Origin: an uncultured Ruminococcus sp.
GTDB lineage: Bacteria; Bacillota; Clostridia; Oscillospirales; Ruminococcaceae
Reading direction: 5' to 3'
Assembly: GCA_900540005.1 (NCBI GenBank)
Contig: UQEM01000007.1
Span: 1-38,381 of the forward strand
Length of the DNA: 38,381 nucleotides
This document shows, one piece after another, positions 1-9,800 of this stretch. Both the position numbers and the translations under genes were made by a program. Within the stretch, counting starts at the first letter, position 1. Every line of letters starts with the position of its first letter. The notes below the pieces were generated by a model that was not told the DNA's origin, did not search any database, and saw only the letters and a program-made list of their open reading frames with translations.

Positions 1-14
1 TGTATAAGAGACAG
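1..14. other. Nextera transposase adapter remnant (non-genomic)
   Basis: The first 14 bases equal the 3' end of the Nextera/Tn5 mosaic end (TGTATAAGAGACAG). The opposite contig end carries the matching read-through adapter, so this is sequencing artefact and not a biological transposon end. Genomic sequence starts at about 15. Confidence 0.95.
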
Positions 15-15
15 A

Positions 16-798
16 ATAATAACAGCGTTTCTTTTCGGCTCAGGCGTTCCGGCAATAGGAAAGATCGGCATTAAGGAATTTATTTTCGGCACGACATGGG
101 CATCGACCGCCGCTGATCCGAAGTACGGTATACTTCCGTTCATTCTGTCATCGGTTTACGGCACATTCGGAGCTATTCTGATAGGTGTGCCGTTCGGAGT
201 TCTGTGCGCCGTATTCCTTGCAAAGTATTCAAAATCGAAGGCTGCAAGCGTATGTACCGCTGTTATCGACCTCATGTCGGGTATTCCTTCGGTTGTATAC
301 GGACTTGTCGGAATGATAATAATCGTACCTACTGTGAGAGAAGTATTCTCTCTCCCTGACGGAGCTAATCTGTTCTCGGCGATCATCGTTCTTGCAGTAA
401 TGATACTGCCGTCGGTCATTTCCGTATCGCAGACGGCGATAAAGGCGGTGCCTCACGACTATGAGGAGGCTTCACTTGCGCTCGGAGCGACCAAGACCGA
501 GACGACGTTCAAGGTGCTTCTTCCTGCTGCAAAAAGCGGAATACTCACCTCGGTCATACTCGGTATCGGCAGAGCGCTAGGCGAGGCAATGGCAGTTATG
601 ATGGTTGCGGGCAACGTTGCGAATATGCCGTCTCTGTTCAAGAGCGTGCGCTTTCTCACAACGGCTGTCGCAAGTGAAATGTCGTATTCGTCAGGACTCC
701 AGCGGCAGGCACTGTTTTCAATAGCACTTGTACTGTTCATATTTATCCTTATAATAAATATGATACTTAACTTCGTAGTCAAGCGGGAGAGGAAGTGA
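16..798 (+). CDS. pstC: Phosphate ABC transporter permease PstC (5' truncated)
   Basis: Inner-membrane permease subunit of the high-affinity phosphate importer PstSCAB. The reading frame is open from the contig edge, so the N-terminus is missing; the first complete genomic codon is at 16. The visible part has the PstC-type stretch FIFGTTWAST, then YGILPFILSSVYGT, several hydrophobic helices, and the cytoplasmic loop EEASLALGATKTETTFKVLLPAA, which is the EAA-like motif that contacts the ATPase. It is followed after 4 bases by pstA, then pstB and phoU, the classical order. The substrate-binding protein pstS is expected just upstream, outside the contig. An ATG at 187 exists but is internal, because homologous sequence continues upstream of it. 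Confidence 0.93.
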   Translation: MITAFLFGSGVPAIGKIGIKEFIFGTTWASTAADPKYGILPFILSSVYGTFGAILIGVPFGVLCAVFLAKYSKSKAASVCTAVIDLMSGIPSVVYGLVGMIIIVPTVREVFSLPDGANLFSAIIVLAVMILPSVISVSQTAIKAVPHDYEEASLALGATKTETTFKVLLPAAKSGILTSVILGIGRALGEAMAVMMVAGNVANMPSLFKSVRFLTTAVASEMSYSSGLQRQALFSIALVLFIFILIINMILNFVVKRERK

Positions 799-802
799 GC
801 TT

Positions 803-1669
803 ATGAATGAACATATATCAATGAAAAGAAAGGTCAGGGATCTGATCCTCGATTTCCTTGTACATATGGCTGCACTCGTGATAATTGCGCTTATTCTCAT
901 GATGACCGGCTACATTCTGTTCAGAGGAATACCGAATATTACCGCGGAATTCCTCACTTCAAAGCCGAGCATGGTCAAGGAAACGGTAGGTATCCTTCCG
1001 AATATAATGAATACGCTTTACATCATATTCATTACCATAATCATAGTGCTTCCGCTCGGAGTAGGCTCGGCTGTGTATTTGCAGGAATACGCAAGCAACA
1101 GGAAAGCTATCAAGATAATAGAGCTTGCAACGGAAACTCTTGCCGGGATCCCGTCGATCATATACGGACTTGTCGGAATGCTTATCTTTGTTCAGTTTTT
1201 CTCACTTGGTACGAGTCTGGTAGCAGGTTCGCTGACGCTTGTTATCATGACGCTGCCGACAGTAATACGAACCACGCAGGAGAGCCTTAAAACCGTGCCG
1301 GCGAGTTATCGTGAGGGTGCATTCGCACTCGGCGCAGGAAAGTGGTATGCAATACGGACAGTTGTGCTCCCGTCAGCGGTAGACGGTATTGTTACCGGCT
1401 GTATTCTCGCAGTCGGAAGAATTACCGGTGAAAGCGCAGCTCTGATGTTCACAGCAGGTATGGCAAACGAGATGCTTTCTCCTCTTAATGCTGTGAAGCC
1501 CGATCATGCAGGTTCGACTCTGACCGTTTCGCTTTATATGTACGCAAAGGAGCGCGGAGATTTCGATACAGCGTTTGCAATAGCGTCCGTACTTCTCATC
1601 ATTTCGATCATCATCAACCTGACAGCAAAACTTGCCGGCAAAAAACTGAAGAAAGGCGACGTAAAATGA
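803..1669 (+). CDS. pstA: Phosphate ABC transporter permease PstA
   Basis: Second membrane permease of the PstSCAB phosphate importer. The product has 288 residues, close to the usual PstA length, with about six hydrophobic segments. The cytoplasmic coupling loop reads [20 protein letters not shown] and matches the binding-protein-dependent permease EAA motif. The start at 803 follows the ribosome binding site GGGAGAGG and lies 4 bases after pstC. Its stop overlaps the pstB start (ATGA), indicating translational coupling. PstA and PstC form the heterodimeric channel energised by PstB. Confidence 0.95.
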   Translation: MNEHISMKRKVRDLILDFLVHMAALVIIALILMMTGYILFRGIPNITAEFLTSKPSMVKETVGILPNIMNTLYIIFITIIIVLPLGVGSAVYLQEYASNRKAIKIIELATETLAGIPSIIYGLVGMLIFVQFFSLGTSLVAGSLTLVIMTLPTVIRTTQESLKTVPASYREGAFALGAGKWYAIRTVVLPSAVDGIVTGCILAVGRITGESAALMFTAGMANEMLSPLNAVKPDHAGSTLTVSLYMYAKERGDFDTAFAIASVLLIISIIINLTAKLAGKKLKKGDVK

Positions 1670-2427
1670 ACGAAAACAAAAATTCACTTGAGGCTCGTGA
1701 CATGAATCTCTGGTATGGAGAAAATCACGCCTTGAAAAATATTAATATATCTCTTCCAGAAAAAGAGATAACGGCGCTTATCGGGCCTTCAGGCTGCGGA
1801 AAATCAACGTTTCTGCGCTCACTCAACAGAATGAACGATCTTGTTGAGGGCTGCCGCATTGAAGGAAAGATCACACTTGACGGCATTGACATTTACAAGG
1901 ATATGGACGTAAACATTCTGCGCAAGCGCGTGGGAATGGTGTTCCAGAAGCCGAATCCGTTCCCGATGAGTATTTACGACAATATCGCATACGGCCCGAG
2001 AATACACGGTACAAAGTCGAAAGCCAAGCTCGACGAGATCGTTGAGGATTCTCTCAGAAAAGCGGCATTGTGGGACGAGTGCAAGGACAGGCTGAAGAAA
2101 TCCGCGCTCGGCATGAGCGGCGGTCAGCAGCAGAGACTGTGCATTGCAAGGGCGCTTGCGGTCGAGCCTGAGATACTGCTCATGGACGAGCCGACATCAG
2201 CCCTTGACCCTATTTCCACCTCTAAGATAGAGGATCTCGCTGTGGAGCTGAGAAAGAAGTACACGATAATCATTGTTACGCATAATATGCAGCAGGCGGC
2301 AAGAATATCCGATAAAACAGCCTTTTTCCTTATGGGAGAAATAGTCGAATACGACGAGACCGACAAGATGTTTTCAACTCCGAAGGAAAAGAGAACAGAA
2401 GATTATATTTCAGGAAGGTTTGGTTAA
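1666..2427 (+). CDS. pstB: Phosphate ABC transporter ATP-binding protein PstB
   Basis: ATPase subunit of the phosphate importer, 253 residues and full length. Visible motifs are Walker [10 protein letters not shown], the PstB-characteristic [19 protein letters not shown], the ABC signature [15 protein letters not shown], Walker [14 protein letters not shown] and the switch His in [14 protein letters not shown]. The start overlaps the pstA stop by 4 bases, and phoU follows directly. In this family PstB also takes part in signalling phosphate status to PhoR through PhoU, which fits the downstream phoU-phoB-phoR. Confidence 0.97.
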   Translation: MNENKNSLEARDMNLWYGENHALKNINISLPEKEITALIGPSGCGKSTFLRSLNRMNDLVEGCRIEGKITLDGIDIYKDMDVNILRKRVGMVFQKPNPFPMSIYDNIAYGPRIHGTKSKAKLDEIVEDSLRKAALWDECKDRLKKSALGMSGGQQQRLCIARALAVEPEILLMDEPTSALDPISTSKIEDLAVELRKKYTIIIVTHNMQQAARISDKTAFFLMGEIVEYDETDKMFSTPKEKRTEDYISGRFG

Positions 2428-2428
2428 T

Positions 2429-3067
2429 ATGCGTGAACATTTTGAGGAAGAACTTTCAAAGCTGAGTAATGCGCTTGTGGAAATGGGCGCATTGTGCGAG
2501 GACGCAATAAGCTGCGCTGTGAAATATCTGCTTAAAAACGACGCGCAGATGAAGAAAAACGCGGCGGAGGCCGAAAAGCAGATAGACCAGAAGGAACGCG
2601 AGATCGAAACAATGTGCATGAGGCTGCTTATCCAACAGCAGCCTGTCGCTACTGATTTCCGAATGATAACATCAGCGCTTAAAATGATATCGGATATGGA
2701 AAGGATCGGAGATCAGGCGTTAGACATTGCAGAGATCGCGGAATATGTAACAGACGATATCAAGTCAAAGATCAATATCAAGGAAATGGCGGAAACGACC
2801 GTGAAAATGGTTATGAACAGTGTTGATTCCTACGTCAGAAAGGACATCGACATTGCCAATTCCGTGATCGGGCTTGACGATACTGTGGACGCGCTTTTTG
2901 ACAAGGCAAAATCCGAGCTGATAAATGTTATCCGTACTGAAAACGAAAACGCTGAAGGACTTCTTGACCTGCTTATGGTAGCAAAATATTTCGAGCGCAT
3001 AGGAGATCACGCTGAAAACATTGCCGAATGGGTCATCTTCGCAGTGACAGGCAATCATAAGGCTTGA
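2429..3067 (+). CDS. phoU: Phosphate-signalling regulator PhoU
   Basis: PhoU is a peripheral protein linking the Pst transporter to the PhoR kinase and damping uptake when phosphate is plentiful. The 212-residue product has the two helical-bundle repeats typical of the family, each with the metal-binding signature: MERIGDQALDIAE and FERIGDHAENIAEW. ATG 2429 is chosen over an in-frame TTG at 2420 because AGGAAGG at 2412-2418 sits about 10 bases upstream and the protein then begins MREHFEEEL, the usual PhoU N-terminus. The 3' end contains the -35 element of a promoter for phoB. Confidence 0.94.
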   Translation: MREHFEEELSKLSNALVEMGALCEDAISCAVKYLLKNDAQMKKNAAEAEKQIDQKEREIETMCMRLLIQQQPVATDFRMITSALKMISDMERIGDQALDIAEIAEYVTDDIKSKINIKEMAETTVKMVMNSVDSYVRKDIDIANSVIGLDDTVDALFDKAKSELINVIRTENENAEGLLDLLMVAKYFERIGDHAENIAEWVIFAVTGNHKA

Positions 3068-3092
3068 TTTTTGCGGGCATATGTTGTATAAT
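3064..3092 (+). promoter_or_regulatory. Sigma-A promoter for phoBR
   Basis: TTGATT at 3064-3069, a 17-base spacer, and TATAAT at 3087-3092. It overlaps the phoU stop codon (3065-3067) and lies 23 bases before the phoB start at 3115. It would let the two-component pair be made independently of the upstream pst promoter. Confidence 0.65.
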
Positions 3093-3114
3093 TTGTAGCA
3101 GGGAGGCATATAAG

Positions 3115-3798
3115 ATGGATAGAATATTTATAGTTGAAGATGATGATAATATCAGGAAACTGGTATGCTACGCACTGAATAAGGAAGGATTCTCGGTCAG
3201 CGGTTTTGCGCTCCCGAGTGAATTCCGCAAAGCGTTTGCCGAGGAAAAGCCTGATATTATTCTTTTGGATATAATGCTTCCCGAAGAAAGTGGCTTGTCA
3301 ATACTTGAGAGCCTGCGAAAAACCGACGAAACTGTGCCGATAATAATGCTTACCGCAAAAGGCAGCGAATTCGATAAAGTTACGGGACTCGACATGGGCG
3401 CTGATGATTACATTTCAAAGCCCTTCGGCATGACGGAGCTTATATCGAGAGTAAAAGCTGTTATCAGAAGGAGCAGGCAGACTCATGCACAGAATCAGGT
3501 GGAATACAGCCTTGGGATATTGTCTGTTGATACCAATAAACACACCGTATATGTTGACGGCAGTGAAGTCACGCTTTCTTTCAAAGAATTTGCCATTCTT
3601 ACACTTTTGCTGAAAGCAAACGGCAATGTTGTAAGCCGCGACGAACTCTTTACAAAGGTATGGAACGACTATTACGGAGAATCGAGAACACTCGATGTCC
3701 ATATCCGCAATCTCCGCATAAAGCTTGGCGCTGCCGGACAGTATATTCAGACGGTAAAGAACGTCGGCTATAAGATAGGAGTAAGTAATAATGTTTAA
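3115..3798 (+). CDS. phoB: Two-component response regulator, OmpR/PhoB family
   Basis: DNA-binding response regulator of 227 residues, probably controlling the phosphate regulon. The receiver domain (about 1-120) has the acidic pair at residues 8-11 (VEDDDN), phospho-acceptor Asp52 (ILLDIMLPEESG), the switch residue in IIMLTAKG and the Lys in YISKPFG. The C-terminal winged helix (about 130-225) ends RTLDVHIRNLRIKLG then IQTVKNVGYKIG, the OmpR/PhoB recognition-helix and wing pattern. Start 3115 follows GGGAGG at 3101-3106. The stop overlaps phoR by 8 bases. In Gram-positive nomenclature this could equally be called PhoP. Confidence 0.93.
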   Translation: MDRIFIVEDDDNIRKLVCYALNKEGFSVSGFALPSEFRKAFAEEKPDIILLDIMLPEESGLSILESLRKTDETVPIIMLTAKGSEFDKVTGLDMGADDYISKPFGMTELISRVKAVIRRSRQTHAQNQVEYSLGILSVDTNKHTVYVDGSEVTLSFKEFAILTLLLKANGNVVSRDELFTKVWNDYYGESRTLDVHIRNLRIKLGAAGQYIQTVKNVGYKIGVSNNV

Positions 3799-5452
3799 GA
3801 AGATTTTTCGTTCGTCACTTCTTACGGCTATGATAGTTCTTCTTGCAAGCATTTTTCTGATAATGGGCATACTGCACGGCATTTTTGAGAACCAGCTTGA
3901 AGATCAGCTTCAGAAGGAAACGGCGTTCGTTGCAACTGCGATCGAAAACGAGGGTATCAGTTACTTTGACAACCTCAGCAAAGACGGTGACAGAGTTACT
4001 CTGATAGACAGGGACGGCACAGTTCTTGCAGATTCGCAGGTCGATGTCAGCAAGCTTGAAAATCACGGTGACCGCGAGGAGGTCAAGCAGGCTGAGACTG
4101 AGGGCAGGGGTCAGAGCGTAAGGTATTCGTCAACCATGACCGAAAAGACGGTTTATTACGCTCAGAAGCTTGACAACGGACAGATACTCAGAATATCCGC
4201 AGACCAGTTCACGATAGTCACGATACTGCTCGGGATCAGTCAGCCGATAGCAATTGTGGTCATAGCTGCAATTGTGCTGTCGCTCATACTTTCAACGAAT
4301 GTAGCAAAGCACATCGTTGAGCCGATAAACGATCTTGATCTTGATGAACCTATGGAAAATACGGTGTATGATGAATTATCGCCGCTATTGAGAAAAATCG
4401 CACATCAGAATTCAACGATAGAGGAGCAGCTCAAAGAGGCTCGTCAGAAGCAGGAAGAATTCAGAATAATTACCGATAACATGAGCGAGGGCTTTATCGT
4501 TATCGACAATCAGATGAAGATACTGACCTACAACGCCGCTGCATTGAAATTGTTCGGAGCTGAGCAGAAAACTCCCGAAAACATTCTTGCGCTCAGCCGC
4601 AGCAAGCCTTTCCGTGACGCGATATACAAGTCGCTTGACGGTGAACATTCGCAGGCAGAGATGACAACGGACGAGCGGGTTTACAGTATCATCTCAAACC
4701 CTGTATACGATACGGAGCAGGAAGTTATCGGTGCGGTAATTGTTGTTATTGATATCACGGAGATAAGCAGACGCGAGCAGTTGCGCCGCGAGTTCACTTC
4801 AAACGTTTCGCACGAACTTAAAACGCCGCTGACTTCTATCTCGGGATTTGCAGAGATAATGAAGTCAGGCGGTACTGATGAAGCGACAGTCGTTGATTTC
4901 AGCAGATCAATATACGATGAGGCTCAGCGTCTCATATCACTCGTATCCGATATCATCAAATTATCGGAACTTGATGACGGAACCATCGAGTATGAGCCTG
5001 AAACTGTAGATCTGTACACGCTGTCCCTTGAGATTGCTTCAAGACTTTCTCCGCAGGCGCAGGAAAAGAAGATACACTTTACGGTCAACGGCGAAAAGGC
5101 TGAGATAATGGGCGTAAGGAAAATACTTGACGAGATAATTTTCAACCTCTGTGACAATGCGGTAAAATACAACCGCAGCGGCGGAGATGTTAAGGTTTCC
5201 GTTAAGAACAGCGCCGATACTGTAACGGTAACTGTTTCGGATACGGGAATAGGGATACCAACGGTACAGCAGGACAGAGTGTTTGAACGTTTTTACCGTG
5301 TTGACAAGGCAAGATCAAAGTCTATCGGCGGTACAGGGCTGGGACTTTCAATTGTAAAGCACGGAGTAATGTACCACAACGCGCAGATCTCGCTCGAAAG
5401 CAAGGAAAACGAAGGAACAACGGTCGTTATAAACTTTCCTAAGCAGTCATAA
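3791..5452 (+). CDS. phoR: Sensor histidine kinase, PhoR-like
   Basis: Membrane sensor kinase of 553 residues paired with the overlapping phoB. Order: transmembrane helix about 11-33, extracytoplasmic domain about 34-140, second transmembrane helix about 142-168, a short HAMP-like stretch (VAKHIVEPINDL), a PAS domain about 222-325, then HisKA with phospho-acceptor His341 in FTSNVSHELKTPLTS. The HATPase domain shows the N box (FNLCDNAVKYN), G1 (VSDTGIGI), F box (VFERFYRVDKARS) and G2 (GGTGLGLSIVKH). The overlap with phoB and linkage to pst-phoU support phosphate sensing. The extracytoplasmic ligand cannot be read from sequence. Confidence 0.93.
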   Translation: MFKKIFRSSLLTAMIVLLASIFLIMGILHGIFENQLEDQLQKETAFVATAIENEGISYFDNLSKDGDRVTLIDRDGTVLADSQVDVSKLENHGDREEVKQAETEGRGQSVRYSSTMTEKTVYYAQKLDNGQILRISADQFTIVTILLGISQPIAIVVIAAIVLSLILSTNVAKHIVEPINDLDLDEPMENTVYDELSPLLRKIAHQNSTIEEQLKEARQKQEEFRIITDNMSEGFIVIDNQMKILTYNAAALKLFGAEQKTPENILALSRSKPFRDAIYKSLDGEHSQAEMTTDERVYSIISNPVYDTEQEVIGAVIVVIDITEISRREQLRREFTSNVSHELKTPLTSISGFAEIMKSGGTDEATVVDFSRSIYDEAQRLISLVSDIIKLSELDDGTIEYEPETVDLYTLSLEIASRLSPQAQEKKIHFTVNGEKAEIMGVRKILDEIIFNLCDNAVKYNRSGGDVKVSVKNSADTVTVTVSDTGIGIPTVQQDRVFERFYRVDKARSKSIGGTGLGLSIVKHGVMYHNAQISLESKENEGTTVVINFPKQS

Positions 5453-5463
5453 GAATAATATTT

Positions 5464-5503
5464 AAGGCAACACTGTACAGAATTTGTGCTGTGTTGCCTA
5501 AAA
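5464..5503 (+). terminator. Hairpin after phoR
   Basis: AGGCAACAC at 5465-5473 pairs with GTGTTGCCT at 5491-5499. The helix extends inward through one T-T mismatch and a G-U to a GAATT loop. No T-run follows on the + strand (AAAAAC follows), so it is an atypical terminator or transcript-end hairpin. It belongs to a class of similar hairpins in this contig. Confidence 0.5.
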
Positions 5504-5537
5504 ACATCATGTCAGACATTCTGAAGGAGGAGTAATC

Positions 5538-6194
5538 ATGACATATCAGGAGATCAAGAAGAATGAGGAGATCAATACCTATATCCGTCAGGCAGATCTG
5601 GCGCTGTCTGCACTCGGATTTACCGAGCACAGCTTTGCCCATGTAACGCTGGTAGCTGAAAAGGCAGGATACATCCTGCAAACTCTCGGCTATCCGGAGC
5701 GAACGGTCGAGCTTGTAAAGATAGCAGGATATCTGCATGATATCGGTAATCTCGTAAATCGTGTGGAGCACAGTCAGTCGGGCGCGATAATGGCTTTCCG
5801 TATTCTGGATCACCTGAATTTTCCTCCCGATGAGATCGGGCAGATAGTTTCCGCTATCGGAAATCACGATGAGGGCACAGGCGTACCGGTAAGTGCGCTT
5901 GCAGCCGCTCTGATACTTGCTGACAAAAGCGATGTGCGCCGCAACCGTGTGCGCAATCAGGATATCTCGAACTTTGATATTCATGACCGCGTTAACTATT
6001 CAGTAACCAAGTCAGAATTGAAGATCAACGAGTCGCACACGCTTATAAAGCTGAAGCTCTCCGTAGATACGCGCTATGGCTCGGTAATGGACTATTTTGA
6101 AATTTTCCTTCAGCGAATGATACTCTGCCGAAAGGCAGCGGAAAAACTCGGAATGCAGTTTAAGCTGATGATAAACGAACAGCAGCTTATGTAA
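5538..6194 (+). CDS. HD-domain phosphohydrolase
   Basis: Cytosolic protein of 218 residues with an HD metal-dependent phosphohydrolase fold. Putative metal ligands are His31/His35 (HSFAHV), His67-Asp68 (GYLHDIGN), His78 (VEHSQSG), His110-Asp111 (IGNHDE) and Asp129 (LADKSDV). Members of this broad family hydrolyse nucleotides, cyclic dinucleotides or (p)ppGpp. The short single-domain form does not reveal the substrate: there is no HD-GYP signature and no synthetase domain. GGAGGAG at 5525-5531 supports the ATG at 5538. It sits alone between the phoR hairpin and its own intrinsic terminator. No clear promoter was found in the 85-base gap, so it may be read from phoBR. Confidence 0.8.
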   Translation: MTYQEIKKNEEINTYIRQADLALSALGFTEHSFAHVTLVAEKAGYILQTLGYPERTVELVKIAGYLHDIGNLVNRVEHSQSGAIMAFRILDHLNFPPDEIGQIVSAIGNHDEGTGVPVSALAAALILADKSDVRRNRVRNQDISNFDIHDRVNYSVTKSELKINESHTLIKLKLSVDTRYGSVMDYFEIFLQRMILCRKAAEKLGMQFKLMINEQQLM

Positions 6195-6202
6195 GAATTC
6201 TC

Positions 6203-6236
6203 AAAGCAGGAGAACGTATCTCCTGCTTTTTGTTTT
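6203..6236 (+). terminator. Intrinsic terminator after HD-domain gene
   Basis: An 11-bp perfect stem (AAAGCAGGAGA with TCTCCTGCTTT), a 5-base loop ACGTA and a T-rich tail TTTTTGTTTT. It is 8 bases past the stop codon. Confidence 0.92.
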
Positions 6237-6251
6237 GTGAAGCTGTAACCG

Positions 6252-6280
6252 TTGACATTACATTTGCGCTGTGATATAAT
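6252..6280 (+). promoter_or_regulatory. Perfect-consensus sigma-A promoter for Rrf2 gene
   Basis: TTGACA at 6252-6257, a 17-base spacer and TATAAT at 6275-6280 with an extended TGA just before it. The predicted start of transcription is only about 15-20 bases before the GTG start codon, so the leader is very short. Such a strong promoter is what one expects for an autorepressed regulator. Confidence 0.88.
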
Positions 6281-6303
6281 TACTCAAAAGGGGAGTGGTC
6301 AAA

Positions 6304-6747
6304 GTGCAGATCTCAAGCAGATTTACAATTGCTATACATATTTTTGCGTGTATCGATACATTCAGGGACGAACACAAGCTGACGAGCGATTTTCTCGCAG
6401 GCAGCATAAATGTGAATCCCGTCATAATAAGAAAAGTCTTGCAGCAACTGAAAAAAGCCGACCTTGTTTCCGTAAAAAGAGGTTCAGGCGGAGTTGACGC
6501 GGCAAGACCGCTTAGCGAGATAACGCTGCTCGATATTTTCAGAGCCGTTGACAGCATTGAGGAAAATCAGCTCTTTCATTTTCACGATAATCCGAATACT
6601 GCCTGCCCTGTGGGAAGAAACATTCACAAGGCGCTTGATGACAAGCTTGAGAGTATTCAGCAGGCAATGGAAAGGCAAATGCGGTCGATCACTGTTGAGG
6701 ACGTGATCCGCGATACACAAAGCTGTATCCAAAAAGAAAACGCCTGA
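6304..6747 (+). CDS. Rrf2-family transcriptional regulator
   Basis: Dimeric winged-helix regulator of 147 residues. The N-terminus MQISSRFTIAIHIF is the standard Rrf2 opening, so GTG 6304 is preferred over the GTG at 6295, which would sit directly against the ribosome binding site (GGGGAG ending at 6294). The helix-turn-helix covers about 25-55 and the wing motif is KRGSGGVDAARPL. Only one Cys (Cys101 in NTACPVG) lies in the region where iron-sulfur Rrf2 proteins such as IscR have three, so it probably lacks a cluster and is closer to the YwnA-like branch. No target gene is adjacent on the same strand; autoregulation is likely. Confidence 0.88.
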   Translation: MQISSRFTIAIHIFACIDTFRDEHKLTSDFLAGSINVNPVIIRKVLQQLKKADLVSVKRGSGGVDAARPLSEITLLDIFRAVDSIEENQLFHFHDNPNTACPVGRNIHKALDDKLESIQQAMERQMRSITVEDVIRDTQSCIQKENA

Positions 6748-6766
6748 GATCGACTCTCAGGCGTTT
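6738..6766. terminator. Hairpin overlapping end of Rrf2 gene
   Basis: AAACGCCTGAGA pairs with TCTCAGGCGTTT, a 12-bp stem with loop TCGAC. The TGA stop codon lies inside the left arm. Only a short TTTAC tail follows on the + strand. Confidence 0.7.
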
Positions 6767-6773
6767 ACAGTAT

Positions 6774-6802
6774 AGGCAGCACTCATAATGTGAGTGCTGC
6801 CT
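6774..6802. terminator. Hairpin between convergent genes
   Basis: AGGCAGCACTCA (6774-6785) and TGAGTGCTGCCT (6791-6802) form a perfect 12-bp stem with loop TAATG. It sits between the convergent Rrf2 gene and the large signalling gene ending at 6808, and may end transcripts from both sides. The tail is poor in T on both strands. It has the GGCARYAC-type arm seen elsewhere in the contig. Confidence 0.65.
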
Positions 6803-6807
6803 TTGGT

Positions 6808-9800
6808 TTATTCAGACAATGCTTCAGCCATTTTCTTTATGAAGTCCTCGCGGTTGAACGGTTTCGAGATGTGACCGTTCATTCCTGCTTTAAGGCATAT
6901 TTCAACGTCCTCAACAAAGGCGTTCGCTGTGAGTGCGATTATCGGGACTTTTTGCAGATATCCGCGTTTTGAGGCGCGGATCTTTTTTGTTGCGGTTATC
7001 CCGTCCATGGTCGGCATCTGCATATCCATTAGAACTAAGTCATATTCTCCGTCGCCGCATGATTCAAGCGCTCTAACAGCCTCTGTGCCGTCAGCGGCGG
7101 TATCGGCAGACATTCCCATTTCTTCAAGCATGATAGACGCGAGACTGCTGTTAAGGCTGCTGTCGTCCACAACAAGGACACGCTTTCCCTTGAGACGATT
7201 GAGCTGCAAGTCCTCGGATTCATTATCGCGAGTTCCCTTATCGTCAGACCATTCAAGATCCATTCTGACGATCACTTCTGTTCCGACACCCTGCTTGCTG
7301 AGCACATTTACAGTGCCGCCCATGATATCAACGTACTTCTTGACGATAGCCATTCCGAGACCTGTACCGTATGTGCGTGAATTTGTCGATGTGTTTTCAC
7401 GGGAAAACAGCTCGTATATGTGTTCAAGGAAGCTTTCGCTCATGCCTATTCCGTTATCCTTTATACTGAACGTGTAAGTTCCGAATCCGACTATCGGGCT
7501 TTTCTCCTCGGTGAGCCGACAGATTATCTTGCCGTTTTCGCCCGTGAATTTTGCTGCATTGCTCAGAATATTGATAAATATCCTGCTGACTTTAGGAAAG
7601 TCCATTTTCACATTCTTGTGAACGAGACCGCAGTTTTCGGAAATAAGCGTGATATTCTTTGCGTCCGTCAGCGGCTTGATTATCGCGAGGACTTCCTTTT
7701 CCATATCCTTAAAGGTGGCGTCAGTGGGTTCGAGTGTATCCTTTCCCGATTCAATACGCGACATATCCAGAACGTCATTGAGAAGTTCCTGTAGGTTCTT
7801 GCCCGAGTAGATGATCTTCTGGATACAATCATCGACTCTTTTTCTGTCGTCAAGGTGTTCAGCGGCAATTGCGGAATATCCCATAATGGCATTCATGGGA
7901 GTCCTTATGTCGTGGGACATATTGGAGAGAAACTGGCTCTTTGCCCTGCTTGCGCTGGTTGCTTCGTCAAGAGCGTTTTGCAGAATCACCTGCCGTTCGC
8001 GGCGTTCCCTGACCTGATCGTCAATGAGCATAGTAAGCGAAATGGCAAGAATGTCGTGCGAAACGGGATCTTCTGAATAGACAACGCGGACAGATACCCA
8101 GTGGATATTTCCCTGAGCGTCATAGACTTTGTGTTCGGTAACAGTAAAGTTAGTTCCCGATTTATATTTCTGAACCTGTTCGCTCGCTAAGAAAGACCTG
8201 GGGTCTACTTTTTCGCTGTCGGGAATCATCTTAGCGATAGCTGCCGTCAGTTCTTCATAAGTTTTGCAGTTTGACCAGTCATATCCCAAAAAGTTGTCGT
8301 TGGAGTAGAGCTTAAAGAGGTTTTGCGTGAGATTCAGCGTGATTATCATGTCATATGACGAGTTTATCGCCTGAAGATACAGCATGGACTCACGTTCAGC
8401 CTTTGCGCACTCCTCTATGTATTTTCCAGTAATATCGGAGACATAGCATATTTTCGCCTCTCTGCCGTTCCATATTCCGTCAACCTGATAAACGAGCATA
8501 TTTCTGTCATTCATGACTATCTCGTACTTTTCGCGTTCGACGTCGGGGCCGTAAACGATTTTTATCTTGCGTTCGGGAGTACACAACTCTACAATCTGTT
8601 TGTACAGATCCTCAACAGAACAGTGTGTCAATGCTTTGCTTGTTCTTACGGCTACCTGATTGGTATAGAGCATTTCGCCGTCTTTTTTGGCGCTTACGAA
8701 TATCCCTGCAAGTGATTCGTCAAGCAGGGATTCATAAACTTGTGTAGACTCAGAGAGATTGCGAAATACTCCCAAAAGCAGAGGACGTCCGTTCTGCTCG
8801 CCGATGATCCTGCCCTGCATATTTACCCAGATTATCTTGCCGTTAAGGTGACGCAGACGATAGGTAACGTTAATTTCATCGCCGTTGTGTATAGCCCTAT
8901 ATACTGCGGAATCCACCATTTCGATGTCCTGATCGACCATGCCTGACGATTTGTCTTGCTCAAAGCTTTTCAGGAACTCCTCCTGAGTCCGTCCGGAGAT
9001 CTCGCTTACGCCCTTTGAAGCGTACACGATGTTGAGTCCGGCATCTAAAACCTCATAAATCGCGATTCCTCCGGGCAGCGTATCAACGACCGTATCAAGC
9101 TGAATGTTGTAGTAATTCAGCTTATCCTCAAGCTGTTCTCTCTGCGCAAGATCTATCTCCGTTCCGCCGGTTGCAACGGCGATAAGCTCGCCTGCGGTCT
9201 TGGTTTCGCCGGCAAAATAAACCTTTATTTCGGGGTATATTGTAACGTCAAAGCCTGCAACGCGGTGAATGTTTTTCAGATTGGAGGTTATTTTTTCCAC
9301 AAGCCTGTTTACGGAAGCTTTGTCCTCGTATTTTTTCATAAGGACGTAGTTCCCCGCATAAAGCCTTGCAATAACGGCTTCTCTTTTTCCTATCCTGCTA
9401 AGTATCATCGCAATCTCGCGTGCAATTTCGTTGGATACAAGAGGGCCGTATTCTTCATAGTTGCTTTTCTGCTCCAGAAATCTTATGCGGAGTATTGCAA
9501 ATTTTTCCTGCCTGTTCTGCCAGCCCTCGATGTACTCGGAAACAGGGTCAATTATTCCGTGAGCCGATAAAAGTCCGGTTACCATGTCTCTGTTGTTGAG
9601 TGAAGAACCGTTCAGACCAAGCTGAGCGTATTCATCGAGATCGACAAAGCTTCCGAGTATGCCCGCTATCTTGCCGTTTTTGTATATCGGCTCTTTGGAG
9701 ACAAGTATATTGTGTGAAACTCCGTCAATTATAAGCTTTTCAAGGCGATTGTGAATGTCAGCGCCATTTTCCAGTATTTGGGTATCGTCGTCTATCGGAG

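Noticed and set aside
1..14. Transposon end at the left edge
   Set aside because: It is the engineered Tn5 mosaic end of the Nextera kit, with matching index adapter on the other side.
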